32,936 nucleotides of DNA from Sphingomonas melonis. GTDB taxonomy: Bacteria; Pseudomonadota; Alphaproteobacteria; Sphingomonadales; Sphingomonadaceae. Position 1 is the first letter of the stretch, and every line of letters starts with the position of its first letter. The translations under genes were made by a program, and so were the position numbers. The notes under the pieces are model-generated. The model worked only from the letters and a program-made list of their open reading frames with translations. It was not told the origin of the DNA and ran no database searches. Of this stretch, positions 1 to 9,335 are shown in pieces. The stretch is taken from NCBI RefSeq assembly GCF_013409985.1, contig NZ_JACCBY010000012.1, positions 1-32,936 of the forward strand, given 5' to 3'.

Positions 1-58
1 GCACAAAGCTCGGCAAACAGAACCCATACACAATATCAGCCGGCAACGGACACCAACA

Positions 59-78
59 CCCCCGCCCACCAGCGGGGG
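59..78. terminator. GC-rich hairpin upstream of the tRNA, possible terminator
   Basis: A perfect 7-bp stem (CCCCCGC at 59-65, GCGGGGG at 72-78) encloses a 6-base loop. Only a weak TT follows, so it may be a terminator for a gene lying left of the window or simply a structured spacer. The rest of 1-105 shows no gene. Confidence 0.4.
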
Positions 79-105
79 CGTTCGCGTCTCAAAGCACAAA
101 AGTGT

Positions 106-182
<77 letters not shown>

Positions 183-194
183 TTTCACCACATT

Positions 195-214
195 CGCCGC
201 CCCAAAGGGCGGCG
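195..214 (+). terminator. rho-independent terminator of the tRNA
   Basis: An 8-bp perfect stem (CGCCGCCC/GGGCGGCG) closes a CAAA loop, and a GTCGTTT tail follows. It lies 12 bases past the tRNA. It could also serve the convergent SGNH gene, which ends at 245. Confidence 0.7.
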
Positions 215-244
215 CTGTCGTTTGCGGCACACGCCCGAACGATC

Positions 245-1522
245 TCAGCGCACCCCGCCAGCAAACAACCGCAGCGGTATCGCCGCCGCCATCGCCCGAT
301 ATCCTGCCTCGCTCGGGTGAAGATGATCGCCGACGTCATAGGCCGGCAGCAGCCGGTCGGGGTGAGCGGGATCGCGGACCACCGCGTCGAAGTCGATGAC
401 GTCGTCGAAAATTTTGCCGCTGCGGATCACGGTGTTGACCGCCTGCCGTGTGGCTTCGGTCTGCGGCGAGGCATGGTAATAATCGTTGCCGACGAGTGGC
501 GTGATCGTCGCGCCGATCAGGCGAATGCCATGGGCATGGGCGCGCGTGGCAAGCTCGCGATAGGCGGTGGTGAGCGCCGCGATCAGCGCGCGGTGCGCGG
601 CAGGATCGGCGGGAGCCTCGCGGGTGAGGCCACCTATGTCGTTCACGCCTTCCAGCACGATGGCGTAGCGGACGTTGGGCCGTGCGATCACGTCGCGGTC
701 GAACCGCGCCACCAGATTCGGCCCGTTGCCATCGAGCAGCACGCGGTTGCCGCCGATCCCGGCATTGACGACCGACAGTCCTGCGAGCCGAGGATCGGCC
801 GCCAGCCGGCGAGCGAAGACGTCGGTCCAGCGCGCGTTGGTGTCGTCGCGCACGCCGCGGCCGTCGGTGATCGAATCGCCGATCGCGACGATCGTGTCGG
901 CCGTCATGCCGCCGCTGACCTCGACCTGGCTCAGATCCCACCAGCCGCCGATCCGCTCCGGCGCGGTCAGGGTCGCGGCGCTCGTCTGGTCGCCACGGAC
1001 CAGGAAGGTCGTCGCCCGCGCGCTGGGATGGCCGGTGTGGCGTGCGGCGGGCTTGGGCAGGAACAGGCTGATCGCGAGATCCTCACCGGTGCGGGTCGCC
1101 AGCGGCAGCGGGTCGGAATAGAGTTCCGCGCCCGCCGGGATCATCGTCTCGGTCGCGCCGCCGAAGGTGAGCGGCCGGTCGTCCGTCACCTGCGGCTGGC
1201 CCGGGATGCCGCGCGCCAGCCGCGCGCCGCCGATACGCAGCGGTTGGTCGCCCATCACGTTGGACAGACGGACGCGCACCATCGTGCCGCCGCCGGACAG
1301 ATGGATCATCTGGCGGATCGTCACCGGCCCGAGCGCGGCGATACGTTCGGCATCCGCGGCGGTGGCGAGCATCTGCGCCGATCCCCATGCCGGCACCCAG
1401 TGTGTCGTCGCCGACGTCGCCGCACGCGCCGACCGGACCGCGGGGGACGATCGCGTCGATCCGCTGGTCGCCAATCCCGCCAGGACGATCGCCGTCATCC
1501 CATAGCGCCACCGTCTCGTCAT
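245..1522 (-). CDS. secreted SGNH/GDSL hydrolase (probable carbohydrate esterase)
   Basis: This 425-residue protein has a basic, hydrophobic N-terminus (about residues 1-35) that reads as an export signal, then a roughly 160-residue beta-rich N-terminal part, then an SGNH hydrolase domain. All four blocks are visible: Ser217 in AIGDSITDG, Gly257 in NAGIGGN, Asn294 in EGVNDIGG, and the Asp399/His402 pair in GDHLHPS. The two-part architecture is typical of secreted GDSL esterases such as acetylxylan-esterase-like or rhamnogalacturonan-acetylesterase-like enzymes. Start choice: TAGGAG lies 6 bases before the ATG. It diverges from the GH115 alpha-glucuronidase across about 95 bases that contain a palindrome at 1561-1576. 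Removing acetyl groups from glucuronoxylan is a reasonable inference, but the substrate is not shown by the sequence. Confidence 0.85.
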   Translation of the reverse strand: MTRRWRYGMTAIVLAGLATSGSTRSSPAVRSARAATSATTHWVPAWGSAQMLATAADAERIAALGPVTIRQMIHLSGGGTMVRVRLSNVMGDQPLRIGGARLARGIPGQPQVTDDRPLTFGGATETMIPAGAELYSDPLPLATRTGEDLAISLFLPKPAARHTGHPSARATTFLVRGDQTSAATLTAPERIGGWWDLSQVEVSGGMTADTIVAIGDSITDGRGVRDDTNARWTDVFARRLAADPRLAGLSVVNAGIGGNRVLLDGNGPNLVARFDRDVIARPNVRYAIVLEGVNDIGGLTREAPADPAAHRALIAALTTAYRELATRAHAHGIRLIGATITPLVGNDYYHASPQTEATRQAVNTVIRSGKIFDDVIDFDAVVRDPAHPDRLLPAYDVGDHLHPSEAGYRAMAAAIPLRLFAGGVR

Positions 1523-1560
1523 TCGCCGCTCCTATCGTGCATCCTCTTGTCCGAGGCTTC

Positions 1561-1576
1561 GTGATAGCGGTATCAC
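1561..1576. promoter_or_regulatory. LacI-like operator palindrome between SGNH and GH115 genes
   Basis: GTGATA-GCGG-TATCAC is a perfect 6-bp dyad with a GCG core, sitting between divergent start codons (1522 and 1616). Its core TGATAGCGGTATCA matches a site before the GH10 gene (9336-9349) at 11 of 14 positions and resembles LacI-family operators such as the xylose boxes of alphaproteobacteria. No LacI gene is present in the window. Confidence 0.5.
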
Positions 1577-1615
1577 CGATCGATGCACCGCGACAACCGG
1601 CGGGCGGGAGAGGAT

Positions 1616-4075
1616 ATGCGTCTGGACCGGATGATGATGACGCTGCTGGCGGCGGCAAGCCCGGCAGCGGTGGCGGCAGCGGCACCCGCGCTTGATTGCG
1701 CCGGCCCGGTGGCCGCCTGCACGCGCGCGACGCCGGGGGCGCTGGCGCTGCTTGCGCCGGGGCGGCCGACCTTGATCACGGTCGATGCGGGCGAGGACGC
1801 AGGAGTACGTCGCGCCGCGGTCGATCTGGTCGGCGATCTCGGCGCGGTCGGCGGGGGCAGCGTACGGCTGGCCGGTCGCGCCGACCCCGGAACGACGATC
1901 ATCGCCGGTACGCTTGGCAGCCCGCTGGTCCAGACGCTGATCCGGAGCGGCAAGATCGACGTGCGCGGTCTTGCCGGACAATGGGAAGGCTATGTCGAAC
2001 AGGTGGTCGACCGGCCGCTGCCCGGCGTCGATCGCGCGTTGGTGATCGTCGGCGCCGACCGGCGTGGCACGATCTTCGGCCTGTACGACATCAGTGCCAA
2101 GGCCGGGGTCAGTCCATGGACCTGGTGGGCGGACGTGCCGGCGCAGCGGCATCCGACGCTGTACCTGACCGCCGGTCGCGTCGCGGATCATCCCGTCGTT
2201 AGATATCGCGGCGTCTTCATCAACGACGAGGAGCCGGCGTTCGGCGGCTGGGCGCGCAAGCGGTTCGGCGGGGTCAACCATCTCGCCTATGAGAAGCTGT
2301 TCACCTTGCTGCTGCGCTCCAAGGCCAATTTCCTGTGGCCGGCGATGTGGGGCAAGTCGCTGTGGCAGGATGATCCCGCCTCGGCACCGCTGGCGAAATC
2401 GATGGGCGTGATCCTCGGCACCTCGCATCACGAGCCGATGGAGCGCGCCAATATCGAGTGGCAGCGGCAGGGTGGCGGACCGTGGGATTATACCCGCAAC
2501 GCCGAACGGCTGCGTGCCTTCTGGCGGGCCGGGATCGCGCGCCGCCGCGTCTCGGAAAACCCGGTGACGATCGGCATGCGCGGCGACGGCGACGAACCGA
2601 TGACGCAGGGCACCGCGATCGGGCTGCTCCAGCGGATCATTGCCGATCAGCGCCGTACCATCGCGGAGGTCACCGGCCAGCCCGCCGATCGCACGCCACA
2701 AGTGTGGGCGCTCTACAAGGAGGTGCAGGACTATTACGATCAGGGGATGCGCGTCCCCGATGACGTGACGCTGCTGTTCGCGGACGACAATTGGGGCAAT
2801 ATCCGCCGCCTGCCAATGCCCGGCGACCGTCGCGCGGGCGGTGCGGGCGTCTATTATCATTTCGATTACGTTGGCGGGCCGCGCAACTACAAATGGCTCG
2901 ACACCAACGCGATCCCGCGCGTCTGGCAGCAGATGACGATGGCGCATCAGTTCGGCGCCGACCGGCTGTGGATCGTCAACGTCGGCGATCTCAAGCCGAT
3001 GGAATATGCGACCAGCTTCTTCCTGGCGATGGCCTGGGATCCGGGGCGGATGACGCTCGACGCGATGCAGGCCTATCCGGCGCGGTGGGCGGCACAGCAA
3101 TTCGGTGCGGCGCAGGGGCCTGCGGTCGGCGCGCTGATCGCCGATTACGGTCGGCTCGCCAGCCGGCGCAAGCCCGAGCTAATCGACGCCGATAGCTATG
3201 CCGCGACCGAGGGCGGCTGGCCGCGGGTGCTCGCCGCGTGGGATGCGCTGGCGGCGCGCGCGCAGCGGATGGTGGCGGCGATCCCGGCGGAGCGGCGCGA
3301 CGCCTATGACGAGCTGGTGCTGCACCGGATCGACGCGATGACCAACCTGCACCGCCTCTATGCGGCGGTCGCCGCCAATCGCAGCGCGGCGCGGGCCGGC
3401 GATGTCGCCGGAACCGCGCGCTGGGCGGCGGCCGCGCGCGGCTATTTCGCCACGGACGCGGCGTTGCGCCGCCGGTACGAAGCGCTCGCCGGCGGCAAAT
3501 GGCCGGAGATGATGGCACAGACGCATATCGGCTATACCGGGTGGCAGCAGCCCGATGCGGACGTGATGCCGGCGCTGGCGACGGTCGCGGCGCCGCTGCC
3601 GGCGCCCGCGCCGGTGACGCCGCCGCTGCGCCGCATCGCCGCTGATGCTGGCCGTCCGGTCGATGGTGCCGGCGTCCGCTGGCAGCGGGTCGCCGGCTTC
3701 ACCGCAGAGGGTGCGGCGATGATCGCGATGCCCACCACCGCGGCGGCCATCGAGCGGCCGGGCGGGGCGGGGCCGCAGATCGCCTATACCGTCGACCTGC
3801 CCGCGGGGCCGCGACGCATCGACGTGGTTGCCGCGCCGGGGCTCGACGTACGCGGCACCGGTCGCCACCGCGTTGCGCTGTCGCTCGATGACGGCGCGCC
3901 CGTGATCGTCGATCTGCTCGCCGGAGAGACCGAGGCGCGCTGGGGCAAGGCGGTGGCCGACAACCGCCGCGTCGCCGGGGCGACGCTGCCGGTCGCGCGC
4001 GCCGGGCGGCATAGGCTGCATGTCTGGCTGGTCGATCCGCAGGTGGTGATCGAAGGCGTGGAGATCGCGCGCTAG
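1616..4075 (+). CDS. GH115 family xylan alpha-1,2-glucuronidase
   Basis: The protein is about 819 residues from ATG 1616, or 830 from ATG 1583. It matches GH115, the family that removes (4-O-methyl)-glucuronic acid side chains from intact glucuronoxylan. Recognisable stretches are FINDEEPAFGGW, the GMRGDGDEPM segment (about residue 320), and FADDNWGNIRRLP (about residue 389), followed by the HFDYVGGPRNYKW region. A C-terminal beta-sandwich-like region ends in LHVWLVDPQVVIEGVEI, as in other GH115 enzymes. ATG 1616 is preferred because GGAGAGG lies just before it and a signal peptide (MRLDRMMMTLLAAASPAAVA) follows immediately, although the spacing is short. It diverges from the SGNH hydrolase and shares its regulatory palindrome. 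Length and motifs agree with the family. Confidence 0.92.
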   Translation: MRLDRMMMTLLAAASPAAVAAAAPALDCAGPVAACTRATPGALALLAPGRPTLITVDAGEDAGVRRAAVDLVGDLGAVGGGSVRLAGRADPGTTIIAGTLGSPLVQTLIRSGKIDVRGLAGQWEGYVEQVVDRPLPGVDRALVIVGADRRGTIFGLYDISAKAGVSPWTWWADVPAQRHPTLYLTAGRVADHPVVRYRGVFINDEEPAFGGWARKRFGGVNHLAYEKLFTLLLRSKANFLWPAMWGKSLWQDDPASAPLAKSMGVILGTSHHEPMERANIEWQRQGGGPWDYTRNAERLRAFWRAGIARRRVSENPVTIGMRGDGDEPMTQGTAIGLLQRIIADQRRTIAEVTGQPADRTPQVWALYKEVQDYYDQGMRVPDDVTLLFADDNWGNIRRLPMPGDRRAGGAGVYYHFDYVGGPRNYKWLDTNAIPRVWQQMTMAHQFGADRLWIVNVGDLKPMEYATSFFLAMAWDPGRMTLDAMQAYPARWAAQQFGAAQGPAVGALIADYGRLASRRKPELIDADSYAATEGGWPRVLAAWDALAARAQRMVAAIPAERRDAYDELVLHRIDAMTNLHRLYAAVAANRSAARAGDVAGTARWAAAARGYFATDAALRRRYEALAGGKWPEMMAQTHIGYTGWQQPDADVMPALATVAAPLPAPAPVTPPLRRIAADAGRPVDGAGVRWQRVAGFTAEGAAMIAMPTTAAAIERPGGAGPQIAYTVDLPAGPRRIDVVAAPGLDVRGTGRHRVALSLDDGAPVIVDLLAGETEARWGKAVADNRRVAGATLPVARAGRHRLHVWLVDPQVVIEGVEIAR

Positions 4076-4144
4076 GGCGGATCGGGGTTCGGCTGTGGGT
4101 GAACGCTTCCCTCCCGTCACGGCGACGGGATCGGATACGCCCTA
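4073..4144. terminator. bidirectional terminator region between convergent genes
   Basis: The 66 bases between the two convergent stop codons contain a 6-bp hairpin CCCGTC-ACGGC-GACGGG (4113-4129). The flanking TAGGGCG (4073-4079) and CGCCCTA (4138-4144) form an outer inverted repeat that includes both TAG stop codons. There is no long T tract, so termination is inferred from structure and position. Confidence 0.4.
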
Positions 4145-5920
4145 ATTGACCTCGCGCGTGATCGGATAAAGGTTGGGGTAGGGGTGGCCGGGTCCGGCCC
4201 GCTCGTAGAACCAGGCGAGCCGCGCGTCGGGATCGGCGGCAAAGCCGGGATCGGCCTTCAGCCGGGCCTCGAACGCCCGTCTGATCGCGGGATCGGTCGC
4301 CAGCATGCGGTCGCCCAGCGCCGCGAGCACGAAGGCATCGGTGCTCGGTGCCGGCGCCAGCATTTCGGGGAAGAAGCCCCAGGCGAGGAAACTGTCCTGG
4401 CTTTCCGGCTCGAGCAATGCGGCGGCCAGCAGTCCCTTGGGCTGATCGGCAGGGACGCGGACGGCGCCGGCGGGCATCTGCTGGGCCTGTGTGTGATGGA
4501 CGAAGCGCGCGGTGATCGGCACCCGCCCTTCGTTGGGCTGGGATAGCTTGGCATCGACCAGCCGCACCGCATCGACGCTGAGCGTTCGCGGCGCGGCGAT
4601 CGTTTCGAATGCGATGCCGTGCAGCCGCAGCCGGTCGAGCACCTCTGACTGCGCGGCGGGCACCCACCAGGCCTTCGGCAGCCGCACGGTCTCGGTCGGC
4701 TGTTGGCCGATGATCGGCATGCGAAAGGTGATCGGCGTGCCGAGCCAGCGCTGTTCCATCCGCCCCGACGCCGGCGAGCGATAGGTGTCGAACGCGACGC
4801 CCTTGAACGCCTCGATCCAGCCGATCGGCTGCGTCATCGGTTGCCAGTGGGTGAGCAACTCGGCGGGCCGGCTGGCGCGATCCTTTGCCTTGGCGGCGGC
4901 GATCCGGTCGGCGTCCCGTGCGGCGATCGTCAGGGCCGCTTCCAGCAGCACATAGGTGCCGAGCACGCGCTGGCGATAGGGTTTGAGCATATGGTTCTCG
5001 ACCAGCACGGTCGGCACGCCGATGAAGTCGCCATAACCGGTCGAATAGCGCGGCCCTTCGGGACTGAAACGGATGCCCTTGCTCGGCGTGCGTGTGTCAA
5101 CCGGGCTGGGGTAGATGGTCGGGATATGGCCCTCGCGAGTCAGCGCGGCGCTGACCGCCGGCCCGAACCGCCCCTCCAGCCACCCGGCGGTGGCGCGATG
5201 CCGTGCGTATCGCCCCCAGCCGGCATAGGTGAAGGTGATGTCATATTGCATGTCGAACCCCTCGCTGACGTGGCAGTCGACGTAGAGGATCGGATCCAGC
5301 GTCCGGAGCAGGCCGATCATCGCGCGTGTTTCGGGCGCGTCGGCCTTCGCATAGTCGCGGTTGAGATCGATGTTGCGCGCATTGGCGTCGCGCCCCTTTT
5401 CGGCGGGGCCGCGCAGATGGACGAAATTGTACGCGCTCATCTGCTCGTGGCCGTCGATGTTGTAGATCGGCACGAACACCAGATCGACCCGGTCGAGCAG
5501 ATCGGCCTTGCCGCGCAAGGCGATGTCGCGCAGCAGCATCAGCCCGGCATCCTTGCCGTCGATCTCGCCCGCGTGGATGCCGGCCTGCACCAGCACGACC
5601 GGCTTGGCCGCGCCGCCCTTGCTGGCGCGCACGTACAGCATGTCGCGCCCTTCGCCGGTGCGGCCGAAGCGGTGCAGCGTGATCAGCGGCGATGCGGCGT
5701 CGAGCCGTTCGAGCCAGGCGCGCACCTCGGCATAACGCGGCGTGGTGCGGAAGCCCGCCGCTTCCGCCGGGGTGATCCAGGGATCGCCGGGCTTGGCGAC
5801 CAGCGCCTCGCTGTGCCCCGACCAGGGGAGCGCAGGCGGCAGCGGTGCCGGTCCCTGGGCGGCGACGGGCAGGGCGGGCGTGGACACGAGACTGAGGATC
5901 AGGGCTGCACGGAGGGACAC
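4142..5920 (-). CDS. secreted M14-family zinc carboxypeptidase
   Basis: A 592-residue protein beginning at GTG 5920, which is preceded by AGAAGG at an 8-base spacing and followed by a signal peptide (SLRAALILSLVSTPALPVAAQ). The frame stays open further upstream, but that part is antisense to the methyltransferase gene and has non-protein composition. M14 zinc ligands are visible as His116 and Glu119 in GIHAGEIDG and His217 in DCHVSEG. The NRDY motif (Asn187-Arg188) would bind the substrate carboxylate, and Glu308 in LVENHML is the likely catalytic base. About 250 further residues follow the catalytic domain. It lies 44 bases after the methyltransferase on the same strand. A role in periplasmic peptide or peptidoglycan trimming is possible; the substrate is unknown. 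Confidence 0.88.
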   Translation of the reverse strand: MSLRAALILSLVSTPALPVAAQGPAPLPPALPWSGHSEALVAKPGDPWITPAEAAGFRTTPRYAEVRAWLERLDAASPLITLHRFGRTGEGRDMLYVRASKGGAAKPVVLVQAGIHAGEIDGKDAGLMLLRDIALRGKADLLDRVDLVFVPIYNIDGHEQMSAYNFVHLRGPAEKGRDANARNIDLNRDYAKADAPETRAMIGLLRTLDPILYVDCHVSEGFDMQYDITFTYAGWGRYARHRATAGWLEGRFGPAVSAALTREGHIPTIYPSPVDTRTPSKGIRFSPEGPRYSTGYGDFIGVPTVLVENHMLKPYRQRVLGTYVLLEAALTIAARDADRIAAAKAKDRASRPAELLTHWQPMTQPIGWIEAFKGVAFDTYRSPASGRMEQRWLGTPITFRMPIIGQQPTETVRLPKAWWVPAAQSEVLDRLRLHGIAFETIAAPRTLSVDAVRLVDAKLSQPNEGRVPITARFVHHTQAQQMPAGAVRVPADQPKGLLAAALLEPESQDSFLAWGFFPEMLAPAPSTDAFVLAALGDRMLATDPAIRRAFEARLKADPGFAADPDARLAWFYERAGPGHPYPNLYPITREVN

Positions 5921-5964
5921 GGATAGACCTTCTGGATGGGAACGGGCGCCGGCGAGGCGCGATG

Positions 5965-6744
5965 CTAGTGTGTGGCGTGTGCGGAGACGAGGATGGCAAG
6001 ATCCCAGACGATGGTGCCGCCGACGACCCAGCGTTCCTCGTCGAGACGATCCGCGAGCGTGTCGAGCGCGACCTCGTCCGCCGTCGCGACGCGGCAGGCG
6101 ACCAGCCGCGGCAGCAGGGCCGCGGCGAGTGACGGCAGGAACGAGGGAGCCCCCGGCTGGAGCAGCACGCCTTCGCTGCGCGCTTGGTCGATCGCGAACC
6201 CGGCCGCACGCATCAGCTCGACGAGGCGCAACGCGAGCGTGGCGTTGCCGCCCTCCGCGGTGATCATGCGCCACATCCAGTCGTACAGCCGGCGATGTTC
6301 GGGCAGATCACCAAGCCCAGCCGGCAGCCCGATCCGGGCATGTTCCTGGAAGGCGACCAGCCCGCCCGGGGCCGCCAACCGCGCGAGCTCGGCGAGCGTT
6401 GCGGCCGCATCGGGCAGGTACATCAGCACGCGCCGCCCGACGATCGCATCGAAGCGGCCGAGATTGCTTAGCGGACCGGCGAGATCGGCGGTGTCGTAGC
6501 GGATCGGCGCGGCGTGCGGATCGATCGCCGCCGTGCGTGCTGCCGCCAGCGCGGCCTCGCTGCGATCCACCCCCACGACTTCCCCGCCCGGCCCGACCAG
6601 CGTCGCGACGAAGCGGCTGAGGTCGCCCTGTCCGCAGCCGAGATCGAGAACGCGCATGCCCGGCGCGAGGCCGATGGCGCCGAAGAAGCGCGCGCTGGGA
6701 TCGTTGGCCAGGTTCGGCACGGCCGGAAGCGGAGGATGAGACAT
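5965..6744 (-). CDS. class I SAM-dependent methyltransferase
   Basis: The 259-residue protein carries the SAM-binding motif I VLDLGCGQGD (residues 32-41), an acidic motif II (VVGVDRSE), a motif near TADLAGPLS, and the post-motif region RRVLMYLPDAAATL. This is the Methyltransf_11/25 type of small-molecule or ubiquinone/menaquinone-like methyltransferase. The ATG at 6744 gives MSHPPLPAVP; an in-frame GTG lies two codons upstream, and no convincing ribosome site precedes either. The open frame continues far upstream, but that portion is antisense to the MFS gene. It diverges from the MFS transporter and may be cotranscribed with the M14 peptidase. The substrate cannot be inferred. Confidence 0.85.
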   Translation of the reverse strand: MSHPPLPAVPNLANDPSARFFGAIGLAPGMRVLDLGCGQGDLSRFVATLVGPGGEVVGVDRSEAALAAARTAAIDPHAAPIRYDTADLAGPLSNLGRFDAIVGRRVLMYLPDAAATLAELARLAAPGGLVAFQEHARIGLPAGLGDLPEHRRLYDWMWRMITAEGGNATLALRLVELMRAAGFAIDQARSEGVLLQPGAPSFLPSLAAALLPRLVACRVATADEVALDTLADRLDEERWVVGGTIVWDLAILVSAHATH

Positions 6745-6955
6745 TGTCACACGCGTAGAAGCGCCGGACCGGCTTGCCAACCCGCTATATCCGCGCACCT
6801 TTTCCGAGCAAACGCGGTCGTCGCTGCGGCAGTATTGGGAACTCGCCGCGCTGCCACGCCCGGCCGGCAAGCCTTCATCGCCAATCGTGCGCGCAGACGA
6901 TCCGTATGGAAGACCTTCTCCGGCTGCGATACAGCAAATGCGGGAGAAGACGGGT

Positions 6956-8164
6956 GTGACCGCGGTACAGATCAGGCACGGCTGGGGCTGGTTGCTGCTG
7001 GCTACCATCATCATATCGACGATTGGTGATGAGATATCTTTGATAACATTGATGTTTCGCATGGCGGGCGAGCAGACGAAGCCGGCCGTGCCGATGTTGC
7101 TCGTCGCCGAACTGCTGCCGGGATTGCTGGTGACGCCGTTTATCGGCCGCATGGTCGATGCGCAGGATGCCGCCCGGTTGCTGGTCGCGACGGCGCTGGC
7201 CGAAGCGGTCATCATCGCGTGGATGGCATGGCATCCCGATCTCGCCTCGACCATTGCCGGCGCCGGCGTCCTCAGCATCCTGTTCGCGGCGGGCGGCACC
7301 GCCAGTTTCGCGCTCATCCCGGTGCTCGCCGCCCGGCTCGGCATGGCGTTGCCGCGCGCCAATGCGTTGCTGGAGTTCGTCCGCAGCGCCGGCATGCTCG
7401 CCGGGCCGGTCGTCGGCGGCATGCTGGTGGCGCAGGGCGGCACCGCTACCGCCTTGCTCATCGATGCGGCGAGCTTCGCCCTGTTCGCGGCCGTCGTGGC
7501 GGGCAGCGGCCTGCGGCGGCCGATCGAACCGCGCGCGGACGACCAGACCCGCACGCTGCTCGCCGCCTATTGGCCGGTGCTGCGCAACCGCCGGATCGCG
7601 GTCATGATCGGCGCACTGACGCTCGGCGTCTATGCCGCCGCGATCTGCGACGTGACCTTCGTGTTCCTCGTCACCGTGACGCTGGCCGCCGGGCCCGCCG
7701 CCTTCGGCATGCTGACCGCATGCTGGGCGGGCGGGATGATGGCCGGCGCGGCGCTGGCCGGAGCAACGACGATGCGTCACTCCGCGGTGGCCTTCGCCGC
7801 GGCGGCGGTCATGGGCGGTGTCACGCTCGCGATCGGCCTGGCCGGCGCATCGCCAACGGGCGGTATCCTTGCAGTCGGCATCGCCTTCGTCGTCGGCGGC
7901 GCGGCGAACAGCGTCCATAACGTCGCCGTCCGGACGATGCTGCAGGCCGAGGCACCGGCGGGCGCGCAGGGCAAGGTGGCGGCGATCTACGGCGCCGGGA
8001 CGAGCAGCGCCGCCATCCTGGGGTATATGACCGGCGGCCTGTTCACGCCGGACCGGGCGATCTCGGCCTATGTCCTCGCCGGGACGCTTGAGATCGGCGT
8101 CGGCCTGCTGGGATGGTCGCTGTTCGTGCTGACCGGCGCGCGGGCCGTCCGACCGGCGCGCTGA
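6956..8164 (+). CDS. MFS transporter (EntS/MFS_3-like)
   Basis: A hydrophobic protein of about 402 residues with some 10-12 membrane segments, beginning TAVQIRHGWGWLLLATIIIS. GTG 6956 is favoured because GGAGAAG lies 6 bases upstream; in-frame alternatives are ATG 6938 and GTG 6887. The GRMVDAQDAARLLVATALAEA segment is the MFS motif A equivalent between helices 2 and 3 (G-x-x-x-D). The sequence style fits the MFS_3 (enterobactin exporter-like) group of drug or siderophore exporters. It diverges from the methyltransferase (212 bases apart) and converges on the GH10 gene with a 13-base gap. The cargo is unknown. Confidence 0.8.
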   Translation: MTAVQIRHGWGWLLLATIIISTIGDEISLITLMFRMAGEQTKPAVPMLLVAELLPGLLVTPFIGRMVDAQDAARLLVATALAEAVIIAWMAWHPDLASTIAGAGVLSILFAAGGTASFALIPVLAARLGMALPRANALLEFVRSAGMLAGPVVGGMLVAQGGTATALLIDAASFALFAAVVAGSGLRRPIEPRADDQTRTLLAAYWPVLRNRRIAVMIGALTLGVYAAAICDVTFVFLVTVTLAAGPAAFGMLTACWAGGMMAGAALAGATTMRHSAVAFAAAAVMGGVTLAIGLAGASPTGGILAVGIAFVVGGAANSVHNVAVRTMLQAEAPAGAQGKVAAIYGAGTSSAAILGYMTGGLFTPDRAISAYVLAGTLEIGVGLLGWSLFVLTGARAVRPAR

Positions 8165-8177
8165 TCGCGCCGCGGGC

Positions 8178-9317
8178 TCAGCGCGCCGGTGCCGCCGCCA
8201 GCGCCGCGGCGATCGCGGCCCGCATCGGCTTGGGGTGAAGCGCGACATCGTATGGCGTCGGCCGGCGCTTGGCACCGTCGGGGCGCGGCTCGAACCCCTC
8301 GATCCAGCTGTGCGCATCGCTCAGCCCCCAGCACAAGATGTCGCGCAGCTTGGGGTAGGACAGGGTGATGTCGAGATAGGCGCGGGTGAAATCGGCCACC
8401 GCCCGGTCGCGCGGCGCGATGGCGGCGGGCAGCTTATTGTCGCGCACGTCGAGCTCGGTGATGAGCAGGCCGTAGCCCATCGCCGTCACGGCATCGAGGA
8501 AGCGCCGCCAGTCGCCCTCCAGTCGTGCAACGCTCGCTTTGGTATCGATACCCTGGGTGACGAGGTGCGACTGCACGCCGAGCGCATCGACCGGCACGCC
8601 GCGCTTGCGGAAGCCTTCGAGCAGGCGGAGCACGCCGGCACGATGCGCGGCATTGCCCGGCTCCCAGCTCATATAATCGTTGTAGACGAGTTCCGCCTGC
8701 GGTGCCGCCGCGCGCGCGGTGTGGAAGGCGAGGTCGAGGGTCGCCTCGGGCCCGCCGAGCGCCTTGGACAGGCTGGTGTCGTAGAGCACGCCGTCCGCCG
8801 GACGCACCGCCTCGTTGACGACGTCGTAACTGGCGATGCGGCGGCCGTAGCGGCCGATCACGGTGCGGATATGCGTCGTCAGCACCGCCTCCGCGCTCGC
8901 CCGCGGCTGCGCGCCGAAATCATAGTCGTTGAGCCAGCGCGGAAACCATTTTGGCTGGTGCCACAGCAGATTGTGGCCGCGCACCGCGAGATGCTCGCGC
9001 TGCGCCCAGGCCATGATCGCGTCGAAATGCGCGAAGGCGAAGGTCGTCGGCGTCGGGCGCAGGTGCTGCCACTTCATCTCGTTCTCGGCGACGATCAGCC
9101 CGCATTGCGCCGCGATCAGCCGGGCATAAGCCGGGTCGGCGACGGGTATGCCGTCGCGGCCGCCCGCTTGCCACGGAATCGCCGAGCCGAACCGCAGCCC
9201 GCGCCGTGCCGCAATGCCCTGCAGACTGTCGGGTGCGGCGGCGGCGAGCGGCGCGGTGACCGCGGCGGCCGCAGTGGCGACGGCACCGGCGATCATGTCG
9301 CGGCGTGACGGGGGCAT
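8178..9317 (-). CDS. GH10 endo-1,4-beta-xylanase, Tat-type signal
   Basis: This 379-residue single-domain GH10 xylanase cleaves the backbone of xylan outside the cytoplasm. The acid/base Glu169 lies in DVVNEA and the nucleophile Glu288 in LLITELDVRD; GHNLLWHQ (114-121) and VQSHLV (about 248-253) are the other family signatures, and CWGLSDAHSWIEG forms the aglycone side. The N-terminus PPSRRDMIAGAVATAAAAV is a twin-arginine-style signal. The start at 9317 is chosen because GAGAGG precedes it at about 7 bases and the signal begins there; a longer frame to 9374 exists. A LacI-like palindrome lies 19 bases upstream. With GH115 and the SGNH esterase it forms a glucuronoxylan set. Confidence 0.95.
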   Translation of the reverse strand: MPPSRRDMIAGAVATAAAAVTAPLAAAAPDSLQGIAARRGLRFGSAIPWQAGGRDGIPVADPAYARLIAAQCGLIVAENEMKWQHLRPTPTTFAFAHFDAIMAWAQREHLAVRGHNLLWHQPKWFPRWLNDYDFGAQPRASAEAVLTTHIRTVIGRYGRRIASYDVVNEAVRPADGVLYDTSLSKALGGPEATLDLAFHTARAAAPQAELVYNDYMSWEPGNAAHRAGVLRLLEGFRKRGVPVDALGVQSHLVTQGIDTKASVARLEGDWRRFLDAVTAMGYGLLITELDVRDNKLPAAIAPRDRAVADFTRAYLDITLSYPKLRDILCWGLSDAHSWIEGFEPRPDGAKRRPTPYDVALHPKPMRAAIAAALAAAPAR

Positions 9318-9335
9318 GGCAATCCTCTCGATCGT

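Noticed and set aside
5921..6274. N-terminal extension of the M14 peptidase to give 710 residues
   Set aside because: The extension is antisense-like, Arg-rich sequence within the methyltransferase gene; GTG 5920 has a ribosome site and signal peptide.
6745..7554. N-terminal extension of the methyltransferase to 529 residues
   Set aside because: That stretch lies opposite the MFS gene and reads as a low-complexity shadow; the domain begins at MSHPPLPAVP.
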